Source: Methylobacillus glycogenes JCM 2850 (GTDB lineage Bacteria; Pseudomonadota; Gammaproteobacteria; Burkholderiales; Methylophilaceae). From it: DNA of 64,000 bases. Below, in pieces: positions 9,385 to 18,578 of this stretch. The notes below the pieces were generated by a model, which worked only from the letters and a program-made list of their open reading frames with translations, searched no databases and had not been told where the DNA came from. Every line of letters starts with the position of its first letter. The first letter of the stretch is position 1. The stretch covers positions 108,240-172,239 of the forward strand of contig NZ_BAMT01000007.1 of the NCBI RefSeq assembly GCF_000617925.1. Reading direction: 5' to 3'. The translations under genes were made by a program, and so were the position numbers.

Positions 9385-10316
9385 AGCGGCAGATCCCGGC
9401 CCAACTCCTGCCAGTCTAATAAGCGAGTGTCTATGTTTTGCGCCTGTAGCAGTGTGGCAGTCTGCGTCAGGTCGTAGGCAAAAGTCTGGCGCAGGCTCTG
9501 CCATTCAGCGGCGGCAAAATCAGGCTTGGCCTCATCAAACTCATAATGTTCAGTGGAAAACGTCAGCGGTATTGCAGCGGATGCCTTCTGCCTTGCCTGG
9601 TCATCCAGCAGACGGTGCAGGAAGTGCGCACGATTATCTGCATCCTCTAGCGTATGCAGGGACAGCACAATAATGTCCTCGGGCAGGTATTTATCCAGCA
9701 ACTGGCGCAAGGCCTGGTAATAAAAACTCATCGCCAGCACGGGCAAGAAAGGATAGCCGCCGCGCGAGAAATAAAAGGCGGTTTCATACTGCACGCGCTC
9801 TGCAAAGCTGCCCTGGCGTAAACGTGCAATTTCGGCGTCAAAATACTGGGCCACATGGGGCGCGGACTTACGTGGGAAAAATTGCAGAAAAGCCTGTTTT
9901 TGTAGCTGATAAGCACTCTGTGCAGCCATGCCCTCTACCAGCTTGGGGTCAGTGATGCTGTAGAAATCACGCGCTAGCTGGGCTGCGCCCTCACCCTGCT
10001 GTGCCAGCAGCTTTTTCATGCGATAAGCGCTCCAGGCACGCTGCAAGGGATTGCGCAGGCACAGCACAATCTTGCTGTTATGCGCAGGCAATTGCGCAAT
10101 AGCATGGGGATTATGCGCATAGCTGGTGCTGGCATCCAGCCAGGGCAGCGCAGCAGCAGCGGGCAAGCTGGGCCGGATATCTGGCCGGGAGAACAAGTGC
10201 GGCTCTTTGACGTCGGGCACCAGGTATTGTGCCAACTGCTGATTCACCAACCAGTTTGCCAATGCGGTGGTGCCGCATTTTTCCATGCCGACGATAAATA
10301 TAAAGTGTGTGCTCAT
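9381..10316 (-). CDS. PAPS-dependent sulfotransferase
   Basis: This protein of about 311 residues has the 5'-phosphosulfate-binding loop near the N-terminus (VGMEKCGTTALANWL) and the 3'-phosphate-binding motif (CLRNPLQRAWSAYRM). These place it with bacterial PAPS sulfotransferases that act on carbohydrates or lipids. The start at 10316 puts the PAPS loop at residue ~10, the usual position; an ATG 15 codons upstream (10361) is possible, and neither has a strong ribosome binding site. It overlaps cysC by 4 bases. The acceptor is unknown; the glycan operon 0.7 kb upstream on the same strand is a candidate source of substrate, which is inference. Confidence 0.85.
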   Translation of the reverse strand: MSTHFIFIVGMEKCGTTALANWLVNQQLAQYLVPDVKEPHLFSRPDIRPSLPAAAALPWLDASTSYAHNPHAIAQLPAHNSKIVLCLRNPLQRAWSAYRMKKLLAQQGEGAAQLARDFYSITDPKLVEGMAAQSAYQLQKQAFLQFFPRKSAPHVAQYFDAEIARLRQGSFAERVQYETAFYFSRGGYPFLPVLAMSFYYQALRQLLDKYLPEDIIVLSLHTLEDADNRAHFLHRLLDDQARQKASAAIPLTFSTEHYEFDEAKPDFAAAEWQSLRQTFAYDLTQTATLLQAQNIDTRLLDWQELGRDLPL

Positions 10317-10517
10317 TGTGGCTTGATCTATATGCCCAAGACTAATGTCTATTAATGACATGTCTTTGCTTTAAGTGCGGGCAAACCGCATGTTAACAGC
10401 ATTGGGCGCTGATTCAAGGCGGCAGCTTGCCAAGAGGTTCAATAGACGATCAGCGCAACGAAATCTGCGCGGTTATCCGAGTTGGTATCTCTGACCTAGT
10501 GGGACAAAGGTGCAGCC

Positions 10518-10550
10518 ATAAAAATACCGGCCACGCGGGCCGGTAAAAAG
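10518..10550 (-). terminator. rho-independent terminator after csbD-like gene
   Basis: On the minus strand ACCGGCC and GGCCGGT form a GC-rich stem around CGCGT, followed by ATTTTTAT. It closes the CsbD transcript before the sulfotransferase gene. Confidence 0.85.
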
Positions 10551-10589
10551 GGAGGATTACTAGAGGAGAATCAAATCCACACTAGGGAG

Positions 10590-10799
10590 CTAGTGCTTGG
10601 TGCTACATTCCTTGTTAAAGGCGGAAATTTGCTTTTCTGCCTCTTCCTTGGAAATGCCGTAGAGTTCCTGCAACTTGCCGGACAGCATCTGGCGGTTGCC
10701 CTTGATCTGTTCAAATTGGTCGTCGGTCAGTTTGCCCCATTGCTGGCGCACTTTACCCTTGAGTTGTTTCCAATTACCTTCAACTTGATCCCAATTCAT
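10590..10799 (-). CDS. CsbD family stress-response protein
   Basis: A 69-residue, charged, soluble protein that begins MNWDQVEGNWKQLKGKVR, the standard CsbD opening, and continues with WGKLTDDQFEQIKG. The ATG at 10799 has a clear AAGGAG site; a longer upstream frame lacks one. CsbD proteins are induced by general stress in many bacteria and their mechanism is unknown. The gene stands alone with its own terminator. Confidence 0.93.
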   Translation of the reverse strand: MNWDQVEGNWKQLKGKVRQQWGKLTDDQFEQIKGNRQMLSGKLQELYGISKEEAEKQISAFNKECSTKH

Positions 10800-11021
10800 T
10801 TTTGCACTCCTTTTGCTTGAGTAAAAATGGATGTTCGCATTGCGATTCATCGTGGGAACCATCTTAGGACGAGCCAGACCTGAGCGGAGTCGGCAGTGGG
10901 ATGAATGTGCTGTCAGCCGATACTGACAAGTGCTCAGCCTGCTGGCAGCATGCTTGTGGGGGCTAAGCGCCACGCCAGGGCTGGAGGAAGTGCGTTTAAA
11001 CTCTGCCTTAATTAACTCTGC

Positions 11022-12133
11022 TTATTTCAGCTTTTGCAGGCGGTGATAAGTCTTGCGGAAATCACTAACGCGTTGCTCTATGATTTCACCCGGGATAGAA
11101 GGTCGGCTGGCCTGAGCAGAGCCACGCTGGGTGCGCTCGCAAGCGGTCTTGTCTTCATCAAACACCTGGTGGGTAAAGCCTATGTTTTCAGTTTGTATGG
11201 ATTGCATCAGGACTTTGCCACGTGCGCTCTGCCCATCGAAACGTGTGGAGTAGATGCTGGAGTGCACGCTGGTGAGATCATGTGCCAGCGGGCGGAAGTG
11301 CTGTACGTGGAAGCTGTAACCCAGGAATGAGGTGACGGTGAGGTTGGGGAACACCAACTGGTGCACATAGTGCTCAAACATGAAGGGCCATTGGCCTATG
11401 TCCTTCTGATAGCGTGACCAGCGCTGCAACCATTTCTCGTTGGCATGGTTATGCACGGCACTGTGGCCTGTCTCTGGCATGAAGTCCTGGCTATCTTTTT
11501 CATCCTGGCTGAACTGGATTTCGCTGGATTTCGCCAGGCTGGTACGGTGCACAAACGGCACGTGATAGCCTTCCAGCGAGTTTTCTATCACCAGTTTCCA
11601 GTTGGCTTGTATGCTGGATTCATGCACATCTATGCAGGTCCCCAGAGCGGCAGATACCTGCTCCAGAAAGCCCATGGCATCGCCTAGAAAACTTGGCAGG
11701 GTTTGCTCACCAGGATTAACGCGCAGAAAGATAAAGTCCCCAGCCGTGCCAGTTCCAGCGACTGCAACTTATAGGCCTCGGGGTTGGCGGTGACCAGGGG
11801 GAAGGCTTTTTTGCACGGAATGCCAGTGGGGATGCCCTCGGCATTGTAGTGCCAGCTATGGTAAGGGCAGGTCAGTGAACGGTTGCCGCTGGGGGCGTCA
11901 TGAATGATGGAGTGCCTATGACTGCAGACATTGACGAAGGCCACCAGTTTATCGCGTAGGTTCTGGATGATAACGTCACGTCCCAGCAAATCCACGCGGA
12001 TGAAATCATTGTGTTGGCGCAGCTGGTGGGCCATGCCAGCAAATATCCATTGCTCGGCAAATAGCCCTTGCCGCTCCTGGTCAAATATCTGCGGGTCACA
12101 GTAGAGTTGCGGCGAATTGAGATGGTTGGACAT
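11022..12133 (-). CDS. Rieske 2Fe-2S oxygenase alpha-subunit-like protein (A), one frameshift
   Basis: The N-terminal part carries the Rieske cluster motif (CSHRHSIIHD, 16 residues, CPYHSWHY). The catalytic part in the next frame has the mononuclear iron facial triad region ENSLEGYHVPFVH. A one-base deletion in the GGGG run near 11740 interrupts the join ARLG-DFIFLRVNPGEQ. Repaired length is about 370 residues, as in ring-hydroxylating oxygenase alpha subunits. It is the last gene of the 11-22 kb operon, whose other genes make and modify an amino-sugar. Its substrate may therefore be a sugar or an acyl/amine group rather than an aromatic compound. No reductase or ferredoxin gene is adjacent. 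Confidence 0.8.
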
Positions 12134-12168
12134 AAGGAGCTGGGCGCTGAAAATAAATTGAGCTGGGA

Positions 12169-12822
12169 TTAGCGTTGCGGTTTATCGAACAAATACACCG
12201 GAGCACGGAAGCGCGGGTCGAGAAACACGGTGGTTTCGGGGCTTTTGTCTATAGTGCAGCGCTGGTTGATGGTGGTCCAGGGCGGCAATACTACGCCAGC
12301 ACCTATGATGACCCCTGCGGCCAGGGTGCAGTTCTTGCCCAGTACGGCTTGGTCAGACACCACACACTGACTGCCTATCCAGCACGAGCTGCCTATCTTG
12401 GCACCTGCGCCAATTTCACTACCCTGCATGATCCAGGTATTGGCCCCTATATTGGCCTCTGGCAGTATGCGCACGCCGTGGTCTACCAGCACGTTTTCTC
12501 TAAGTTTGACGCCGCTGGCGATGGAGGCGTGCTGGCTGGCAATGGCAATGATGGGCAGGCCCAGGCGCTTGATGGCCATATACCGTGCCAGACGCTGCTG
12601 ATTGAGTAGGGATTGGTCATCGACAATAAAGGCTGAAGCTGTGGCCCGCAGATCAGCGGGCACGGCGGCCAGTTCGGTGTAATGCGCAATCTCCTTGGTG
12701 CTTGCTTGAGCTGCATTTGCTTCACCGATGATACCAACCACTTCATACAAGCCAGTCTGACTGACTTCATGCAGTATGCGTGGCAAGCCTGCGTCAGTGC
12801 CAAACAGTAGTAAGGGCTTCAT
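12169..12822 (-). CDS. NeuD/PglD-type sugar acyltransferase (left-handed beta-helix)
   Basis: This 217-residue protein has a Rossmann-like N-terminus (MKPLLLFGTDAGLPRIL) followed by hexapeptide repeats (LVDHGVRILPEANIGANTW, GSEIGAGAKIGSSCWIGSQ, GKNCTLAAGVIIGAGVVLPP). This is the NeuD/PglD architecture, used for N- or O-acylation of nucleotide-activated or polymer sugars. It follows the Rieske B gene by two bases and precedes Rieske A. Two such acyltransferases in one operon suggest two distinct acylations, or acylation with a non-acetyl group supplied by the ACP and KAS III. Confidence 0.8.
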   Translation of the reverse strand: MKPLLLFGTDAGLPRILHEVSQTGLYEVVGIIGEANAAQASTKEIAHYTELAAVPADLRATASAFIVDDQSLLNQQRLARYMAIKRLGLPIIAIASQHASIASGVKLRENVLVDHGVRILPEANIGANTWIMQGSEIGAGAKIGSSCWIGSQCVVSDQAVLGKNCTLAAGVIIGAGVVLPPWTTINQRCTIDKSPETTVFLDPRFRAPVYLFDKPQR

Positions 12823-12824
12823 GC

Positions 12825-13957
12825 TTAGACCTCCTGCTGTGGCAAGTGCACTGTTTCCAGCTGTGCCAAATAAGCACCATGAAACTCCAGCAGCCCGGTT
12901 TCATAAGCGCCGTGGATAAACTCGGCATCAGAGGCTGCTAAGCTGGTCTGCAAGGCTTCCAGGCAGTCTATGTCTTCCTGCAATACCGTCATGTCACTCA
13001 CCAAATGCTCCCACAGCACTACGGCTTATGCGGGAAATCCTGCTGCTGCTTGGTCAGGGCCACCATCATCTGCATTTCGCTGCGGTCAGCCGCCAGCGGG
13101 TTATATACCTGAATGGCAAAGGAGCTGCCATCAATAATCATGAGATTGACGTTGGGGAACAGGTGGAAGGTCTGGTATCTACCCTTGCACTCCAGTTGTT
13201 GCACCAGAGACTGCCATTCCAGTTCTGGCGCTTCCTGCATGGCGATGGCGCCCTGGGTAGTCGCCTGCGGCAAAGCGGTATTGCTGGGCTGGTAGCTGGC
13301 ATCGCGGCTGTTAATGCTGCTATCTGCAGCGATATTGACGCGAAAATGCTTGGGGAAGGTGGATTTGTGCAGGCAAGGCACGTGTAGCGCATCCTTGATG
13401 TTTTCCATGCCTGTCTTCCAGTTAAACTGGCCTTCATAGCGTGTATAGATAAAGCTGCTATCCATATCAGCCGTGTATTGCTGTAACAAGGCGCGGGTTT
13501 GCTCATCAAACTGCTCTGCAATGGGCAGGGGCTCATCACTAAGGTTGACGAACACCAGGCTGCCTATGATGCTGACTGCATATTGCTTAAGGCGAATCTC
13601 GGCGGTTTCATTGGGCGTAAAGCCGAACACGGCCGGGTCTCTATGCGTGTGTATCAGCTGGCCTTCTTCGTTATAGCACCAGTGATGATAGGGGCAGACC
13701 AGGGCGCGGTTGCCGAATTCCTGCTCTTGTATACGCGCCATGCGGTGGCGGCAGATATTGCTGAAGGCGCGTATGGTGCCCTGGTGGTTTTGAATCACCA
13801 GCGGCACTCCGGCCAGGGTCAGGCTGCGGTAATCATTGTGATTGGCCAGCATGGGCTTGACCGCCACCAGTATCCACAGGCGCTTGAAAATAGCCGCCTG
13901 CTCCTGGGCAAACCAGTGCTCAGTAGTGTAATGGGCTGGGGTTAGCAAGGGCCGCAT
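12825..13957 (-). CDS. Rieske 2Fe-2S oxygenase alpha-subunit-like protein (B), one frameshift
   Basis: The Rieske motif is CRHRMARIQE...CPYHHWCY, and the iron-ligand region NIKDALHVPCLHKST has the D-x2-H-x4-H pattern. The frame breaks near 13022-13027 (FPHK). The next frame (VVLWEHLVSDMTVLQEDIDC to the stop at 12825) is plainly the missing C-terminus, because it aligns in character with the C-terminus of Rieske A (VLMQSIQTEN...). Taken separately this last part would be a spurious 64-residue protein. Repaired length is about 377 residues. The two Rieske proteins are paralogous but quite diverged. Function in sugar or acyl oxidation is inferred from context. Confidence 0.8.
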
Positions 13958-13975
13958 GGTGAGCTATACCTTAGC

Positions 13976-15082
13976 CTAAACCGCGTAAATACACAGTACG
14001 CCAGGTTCCAGCGACTGGTGGCGTAGTGAAAGCTGATAGTTGTGCCCGGTTTCCTCTATAAAGTGCAGCAGATCAGGGAAATCGGTGGCTTTGTGATAGG
14101 CAGAAACCGTCATGGTCGGGCGATGTTGCTGAATCAGGCCGCGCGCACCATGCAGGGCTTCAAGCTCTGCGCCCTCAATTTCCAGGCGCAAATGTCCCAG
14201 TTCATCCAGCATATCGTCCAGGCGGCAGACATGCAGGCCGTTGCCGGGTGTGCCTGCCTGCTCGGTGATGGTGACGCCAGAGCCATAACCTTCGGCATGC
14301 AGATAACCATCACGGTCGAACACACCCAGTTCATGACAGTAAACTGGCAAAGCTCCATGTTGGGCGATATATGCGTTGATACGTTTGGCCAGATTGATGA
14401 AGTTGTTGTGATCAGGCTCAAAAGCGTGCACGGCCTTGAACTGATGTTTCACGCGCTCGGCAAAAATCAGCACTTCCTGACCATCATGCGAGCCACAATC
14501 AGCATAAACCTTATGGGCGCCCAGTTTGAGATCAATATCGGCAGAGAAATAGCGCTGCTGATAATCGCCACAATGGAAGGCAAAATACTCATGATTCATG
14601 CTGATAAACGCAGCCAGCGAGTAGTAATAAGCCTGACGTGACCAGTTGTCATGCCAGTGCCTTTCCAGCCCGAGAAACTCATCAAAGCGGCTCAGCATGA
14701 GGTCGGAATGCAGTCTGTATGAACCACCCGCGGCTTCAAGACCGGGCGCATTGAGGAATTGCTCTACGCGCAGCACGGCAAAGCCGGCCTGCTTGAGCCT
14801 GACCTTGTAGCGTATACCTGGGTACCAGGTGCAGGTTCTATCTACCACCAGGCAGCCTGCATAGGCACCAGGGTTGGCAAAGAAATCTGCCGCCTTGATC
14901 TGCTTGAAGCCTTGCAGTCTGGGGTTGTCCAGATTATCGGTATCGTCGGTGTCATGCACCAGGGCTTCTATCACCCCACCCTTGAGCGCTACAGCGGCAA
15001 CAATCTGATCCAACTGCTGACAAAACCCTAAGCCGCGGGTGCTGAACACCAGCACGCGCAGGGTCTGGCTGCCATGAATCAT
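13976..15082 (-). CDS. FkbM family methyltransferase
   Basis: A 368-residue SAM-dependent methyltransferase. The C-terminal half has the FkbM features: VYADCGSHDGQEVLIF (SAM-binding), VHAFEPDHNNF, LRLEIEGAELEALHGAR and a late AYHKATDFPDLLHFIE. The N-terminal half is a separate region of about 140 residues with no motif I recognise. FkbM enzymes O-methylate sugars and polyketides. Its ATG overlaps the stop of the 46-residue upstream frame, so it is translated as part of the operon. A terminal O-methylation of the glycan is the likely step. Confidence 0.85.
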   Translation of the reverse strand: MIHGSQTLRVLVFSTRGLGFCQQLDQIVAAVALKGGVIEALVHDTDDTDNLDNPRLQGFKQIKAADFFANPGAYAGCLVVDRTCTWYPGIRYKVRLKQAGFAVLRVEQFLNAPGLEAAGGSYRLHSDLMLSRFDEFLGLERHWHDNWSRQAYYYSLAAFISMNHEYFAFHCGDYQQRYFSADIDLKLGAHKVYADCGSHDGQEVLIFAERVKHQFKAVHAFEPDHNNFINLAKRINAYIAQHGALPVYCHELGVFDRDGYLHAEGYGSGVTITEQAGTPGNGLHVCRLDDMLDELGHLRLEIEGAELEALHGARGLIQQHRPTMTVSAYHKATDFPDLLHFIEETGHNYQLSLRHQSLEPGVLCIYAV

Positions 15083-15219
15083 CTCGGCGGCCGCTCGGGG
15101 AAATAAGCGTGTCTATCCTGCTGGCAGCGCTCGGCAATCTGCAACAGTTTGCTGCGCGCCAGCTCGGTGGCGCTGTTTATGGCTTCGGATTCAGGCTTGC
15201 GGGCTGCAACTTCGGTCAT
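15079..15219 (-). CDS. 46-residue micro-ORF in the glycan operon
   Basis: A short frame (starts MTEVAARKPESEAINSATEL, ends PERPPR) fits exactly between the acyltransferase and FkbM genes, with ATGA start/stop overlaps at both ends. This is the coupling pattern of real genes in this operon. It is hydrophilic, predicted helical, with no signal or membrane segment. I do not recognise it. It could be a small partner protein, or an N-terminal extension of the methyltransferase separated by yet another indel error; the double overlap favours the first reading. Confidence 0.5.
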   Translation of the reverse strand: MTEVAARKPESEAINSATELARSKLLQIAERCQQDRHAYFPERPPR

Positions 15220-15969
15220 GCGGGTTTGCTTTCATTAGGTGAGGCGTCAGTATGTGATGCAGGAGTTTCTGGTTTCCAGTCAAAGCGGCGTGCCGGGTTG
15301 CCGATGACGGTGGTGTGGGCGGAGACGCTTTTGAATACCACGCTTCCGGCTGCCACGACGGCGTGTTCGCCTATGCGAGATTTGGCGGTGATGACTGAGC
15401 TGGATGCACGCGTGCGCTAGTGCCTATATGCACATTGCCCGCAATCAGGCAGTGTGCGCCTATCTCTACCCAGTCGGCAATTTCAACATCATGGGCAATG
15501 GCGGTATAACTGCTTACCGTGACATGCTGCCCTATGCGGCTGTCAGGAGAGAGGGCGGCGTACGGCCCTATGATGCTGCCCCGGCCTATGCTGGCAAAGG
15601 TGGAAACCGCCGCATGGGATGCACCAGGCGTATGAATTCTGCCCCCTTGGCCATCAGCGGCTCAGCGTATTTTCTGCGGTCAGCCGGGTTGCCCATGGCG
15701 CAAAGGAAAACATCGCCGGGTTCAGGCGTGTAGCTCAGTGGGTCGCCCAATATTGGGTAATCACGCCTATAGCGCAGGCGTTTTTCCGGTGAGTAGTCCA
15801 TGGCATCAGGCACATCTTGGGCGTGCGTGGCAAAACCATCGAGTATGCCCGGGCGGTTGTCGAGAAAACCCTTGATGACCCAATCTACTTGGTGGCTGGG
15901 ATTATCTATGGCCATCATCAGCACTTCACGGCCAAAGCCACTGGCACCAATGATGATGAGGTTTTTCAT
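15216..15969 (-). CDS. NeuD/PglD-type sugar acyltransferase (second copy), two frameshifts
   Basis: The first frame gives MKNLIIIGASGFGREVLMM, the NeuD-type Rossmann start, and runs to LVHPMRRF. After a shift near 15605, hexapeptide repeats follow (GRGSIIGPYAALSPDSRIG, HDVEIADWVEIGAHCLIAG). After another near 15400 comes the end of the helix (SRIGEHAVVAAGSVVFKSV, VIGNPARRFDW), stopping at 15216. Corrected length is about 250 residues. The stop overlaps the start of the 46-residue frame. VIGNPARRF is the standard end of sugar acyltransferases of this class. It probably acylates the amino-sugar made by the DegT enzyme. Confidence 0.75.
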
Positions 15970-15986
15970 ACGCCGCCTCCCCTTGC

Positions 15987-16745
15987 CTAATGCGTAATGC
16001 CGCCATCCATGATCAGGGTGGTGCCCGTGATCCAGCGGCTGGCAGATGAAAGGAAGAAAATGGCAGCATGGGCCACATCGTCAGGCGTACCCAAGCCCAG
16101 CGGGTGAATGGCACGTTGCTGGTCTAGCCATTCTTCTGTCGGCATATTGGCACCCGAGCCATGCAACATGGGCGTTTCTACCAGATCCGGCGCCAGGCAG
16201 TTAACGCGTATGCCGCGTTTGGCGGTTTCCAGTGCCAGGCAGCGTGTGGCCGCAATCAGCGCCGCCTTGGTGCCGGAATAGACACTCATGCCATGCACAC
16301 CGCGCACGGCGGCGATGGAAGACAGAAATAGTATTGCCCCATCCTTGTTGATGCGGTTTTTGAGCAGCAGTTGGGCGGTGAGCAATTGCGGTGTGAAGAC
16401 GTTGATGCTGTAAAGCCGCTCCATGAATTCGCGCTTGGTCATGCGCGCGGGCATGGGCACGGAGATGCCAGTGCAATGCACTACTCCATCAATACTGCCT
16501 GCCTGTTCCACAGTCTGGGCGATGACATCATCGTCAGTCAGATCGCCCGCAATCACGCTATGGCCCTCACCAGTGAGCTGTGACAGCGTTTCCTGCAAGC
16601 GTTCTACATTGCGGCCGCAGATAATCAGGCTGGCACCGGATTGAGCGCAGGAGATGGCAATCTGCCTGCCCAGGCCAGAAGATGCGCCTGTGACCAGAAT
16701 GCGTTTACCAGCAAGAGAGAAGGGGGAAGAAATAGCAGTCATCAT
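15987..16745 (-). CDS. short-chain dehydrogenase/reductase (operon SDR 2)
   Basis: A classical SDR of about 252 residues: TGASSGLG cofactor loop, NAG-like CTGIS, SSIAA catalytic serine and YSGTK active site, ending ITGTTLIMDGGITH as FabG-like enzymes do. The start (ATG 16745) overlaps the stop of SDR 1. Its closest relative in the window is that neighbour (shared FSLAGKRILVTGASSGLG), so the pair arose by tandem duplication. With KAS III and ACP next door, reduction of a 3-oxoacyl-ACP is likely for at least one of them. Confidence 0.88.
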   Translation of the reverse strand: MMTAISSPFSLAGKRILVTGASSGLGRQIAISCAQSGASLIICGRNVERLQETLSQLTGEGHSVIAGDLTDDDVIAQTVEQAGSIDGVVHCTGISVPMPARMTKREFMERLYSINVFTPQLLTAQLLLKNRINKDGAILFLSSIAAVRGVHGMSVYSGTKAALIAATRCLALETAKRGIRVNCLAPDLVETPMLHGSGANMPTEEWLDQQRAIHPLGLGTPDDVAHAAIFFLSSASRWITGTTLIMDGGITH

Positions 16746-17512
16746 TGCGCACTGATCTGGCAACTGAGGCCACCATCGACAAACAGGGTGGCACGGGTAA
16801 TCCAGCGCGAGGCCGGGGAAAGTAGAAACACTGCACTATTGGCCACATCTTCCGGCAAGCCTTTGCCCAGCGGTGGGTTGGCGACAGTTTCCATGCTGCC
16901 GCCCATGCCCTGCTCGGCCAGCCGCGCCAGCATGGGGGTTTCGATATAGCTTACCGCCATATAGTTGACGCGTATCTGCTGCTTGGGGCCGACTTCCAGC
17001 GCCAGCGCACGCCCTGCCGGACGCAAGGCGGCCTTGCTGGCGGAATAAATGCTGGAAGCCTTGGTGCCTATATGCGCAGCGATAGAGCCGACAAAGACGA
17101 TGGAACCGCCATGGGCAATTTGTTTTTTTGCTAGCAGGCGCTGGGTCAGCAGCAGTGGCGCATCGAAATTGATCTCGAAATCACGGTCTATGAAATCCTG
17201 ATCTATCTGGCGGAACAAACGCACGGCGGCGGTGCCTGCGCTATGCACCAGACCATCGATGACACCTGCCTGACTGACCAGTGCATCGCGCTGCTCGGGG
17301 TCGGTAATATCCGCAGCAATGCTGAGATGCCCGCTACCTGCCAGTTGTGCCTGCGTGGCTTGCAGGCGCTCAGTATCGCGCCCGGTGAGAATGACTACTG
17401 CGCCAGCGGCGGCAGCCCCTATGGCAACTGCCTGCCCCAGGCCTGAGGAAGCGCCTGTCACCAGAATGCGCTTGCCCGCCAAGCTGAAAGCTTCAAGACT
17501 TGCTACCGTCAT
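16742..17512 (-). CDS. short-chain dehydrogenase/reductase (operon SDR 1)
   Basis: A 256-residue SDR with TGASSGLG, HSAG, GSIAA and YSASK motifs and a FabG-like C-terminus (ITRATLFVDGGLS). It starts 7 bases after the KAS III gene and overlaps SDR 2. The two are tandem paralogues that have diverged in the substrate loops (ETPML is kept in both). One may act on the acyl chain and the other on the sugar; the sequence does not decide. Confidence 0.88.
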   Translation of the reverse strand: MTVASLEAFSLAGKRILVTGASSGLGQAVAIGAAAAGAVVILTGRDTERLQATQAQLAGSGHLSIAADITDPEQRDALVSQAGVIDGLVHSAGTAAVRLFRQIDQDFIDRDFEINFDAPLLLTQRLLAKKQIAHGGSIVFVGSIAAHIGTKASSIYSASKAALRPAGRALALEVGPKQQIRVNYMAVSYIETPMLARLAEQGMGGSMETVANPPLGKGLPEDVANSAVFLLSPASRWITRATLFVDGGLSCQISAQ

Positions 17513-17519
17513 ATGGCTG

Positions 17520-18575
17520 TTATATCTCGATCAAGGCAGGCAGATAGGCGTCTTCGATCTCAAGGATGCAGGAAGCCCAGGATAAGCCTACGCCAAAGCC
17601 AGACAGCAGCAGGCGTTTGCGACCTGCGCCCAGCTCTTGCAGCAGCTTGGTGGTCATGGTGACCGGGATGGAGGCCGAGCTGGTATTGCCGAATTCCTTG
17701 AGCGAAAGCGGCACGCGCTCTGGGGCCAGGCCTAGCTTCTTGCGTATGGTTTCATTGATCATGCGGTTGGCCTGATGCAGCACGAAGTAATCAATGTCTT
17801 CCAGACTGAAGGGGGAATATTCCACCAGGCCACTGATAGAGGCCGGCACTTCGCGGATGGAGAAGTTGAGGATGGAAGGGCCGTCAAGAATCACATCTGT
17901 GCCCTTGCGCGAAATGCCATCGGCACCCGGCAAGCGCTCCAGATGATGCGGTTGTATAGGCACGCGCTGGCCACCCGCCTCAATGATGATGGCGCGGTGA
18001 CCGCTGCCGTCACTGCCCATGTTGAAGTACATGGGCGGTGCGTTTTCCTCAAATTCCAGCGCGGTGGCGGTGGCGGCATCGCCAAACAGGGATAGCAAGC
18101 CGTTATCCAGCGACAGCGGGTTGGAGGATTTATCGCCCACCAGCATGATGCCGCGCTTGAGACCATGCGCCGAGAGCATGGAGCCCAGCACAAACAAGCC
18201 GTAGGCATAGCCGGAGCAACCCAGATTGATATCGAAGGCCACTGTGCCGTGTGACAGGCCCAGTTTGTCCTGCAAGATAATAGCGGTGGCAGGGATGGGG
18301 TAATCCGGAGATTGGGTCACCACCAGCAGCACATCAATCGAGGATTTATCCCAACCCAGGCCCGCGATCAGCTTTTCACCCGCTTCTTGCGCCAGATCAG
18401 AGAACACCACGCCTTCCAGGCACACCCTGCGCGTTTCAATGCCTATATTGCGCACCAGGCGCTCGCGCTCGGAACGCTGTTCTACCGGGCAATCCTCGAT
18501 ATTGGACAGCGTGCGTTCGGGCACACAAGTTGTCAGGCCCTTGAAACGGATATTGTGCAGGGTGGATTGAGTCAT
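17520..18575 (-). CDS. 3-oxoacyl-ACP synthase III-like enzyme
   Basis: A 351-residue thiolase-fold enzyme with the full KAS III triad: C120 (NLGCSGYAYG), H267 (LHQANRMI) and N297 (FGNTSSASIP). It would condense an acyl-CoA with malonyl-ACP to start a short acyl chain. It is separate from the fatty-acid fab cluster and is followed, 3 bases downstream of a dedicated ACP, by SDR reductases. Together they could build a 3-hydroxyacyl-ACP for transfer to the amino-sugar, as proposed for viosamine-type flagellin glycans of Pseudomonas. Confidence 0.88.
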   Translation of the reverse strand: MTQSTLHNIRFKGLTTCVPERTLSNIEDCPVEQRSERERLVRNIGIETRRVCLEGVVFSDLAQEAGEKLIAGLGWDKSSIDVLLVVTQSPDYPIPATAIILQDKLGLSHGTVAFDINLGCSGYAYGLFVLGSMLSAHGLKRGIMLVGDKSSNPLSLDNGLLSLFGDAATATALEFEENAPPMYFNMGSDGSGHRAIIIEAGGQRVPIQPHHLERLPGADGISRKGTDVILDGPSILNFSIREVPASISGLVEYSPFSLEDIDYFVLHQANRMINETIRKKLGLAPERVPLSLKEFGNTSSASIPVTMTTKLLQELGAGRKRLLLSGFGVGLSWASCILEIEDAYLPALIEI

Positions 18576-18578
18576 GAA

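Noticed and set aside
12825..13019. Separate 64-residue protein
   Set aside because: It is the displaced C-terminus of Rieske oxygenase B after a one-base shift, not its own gene.
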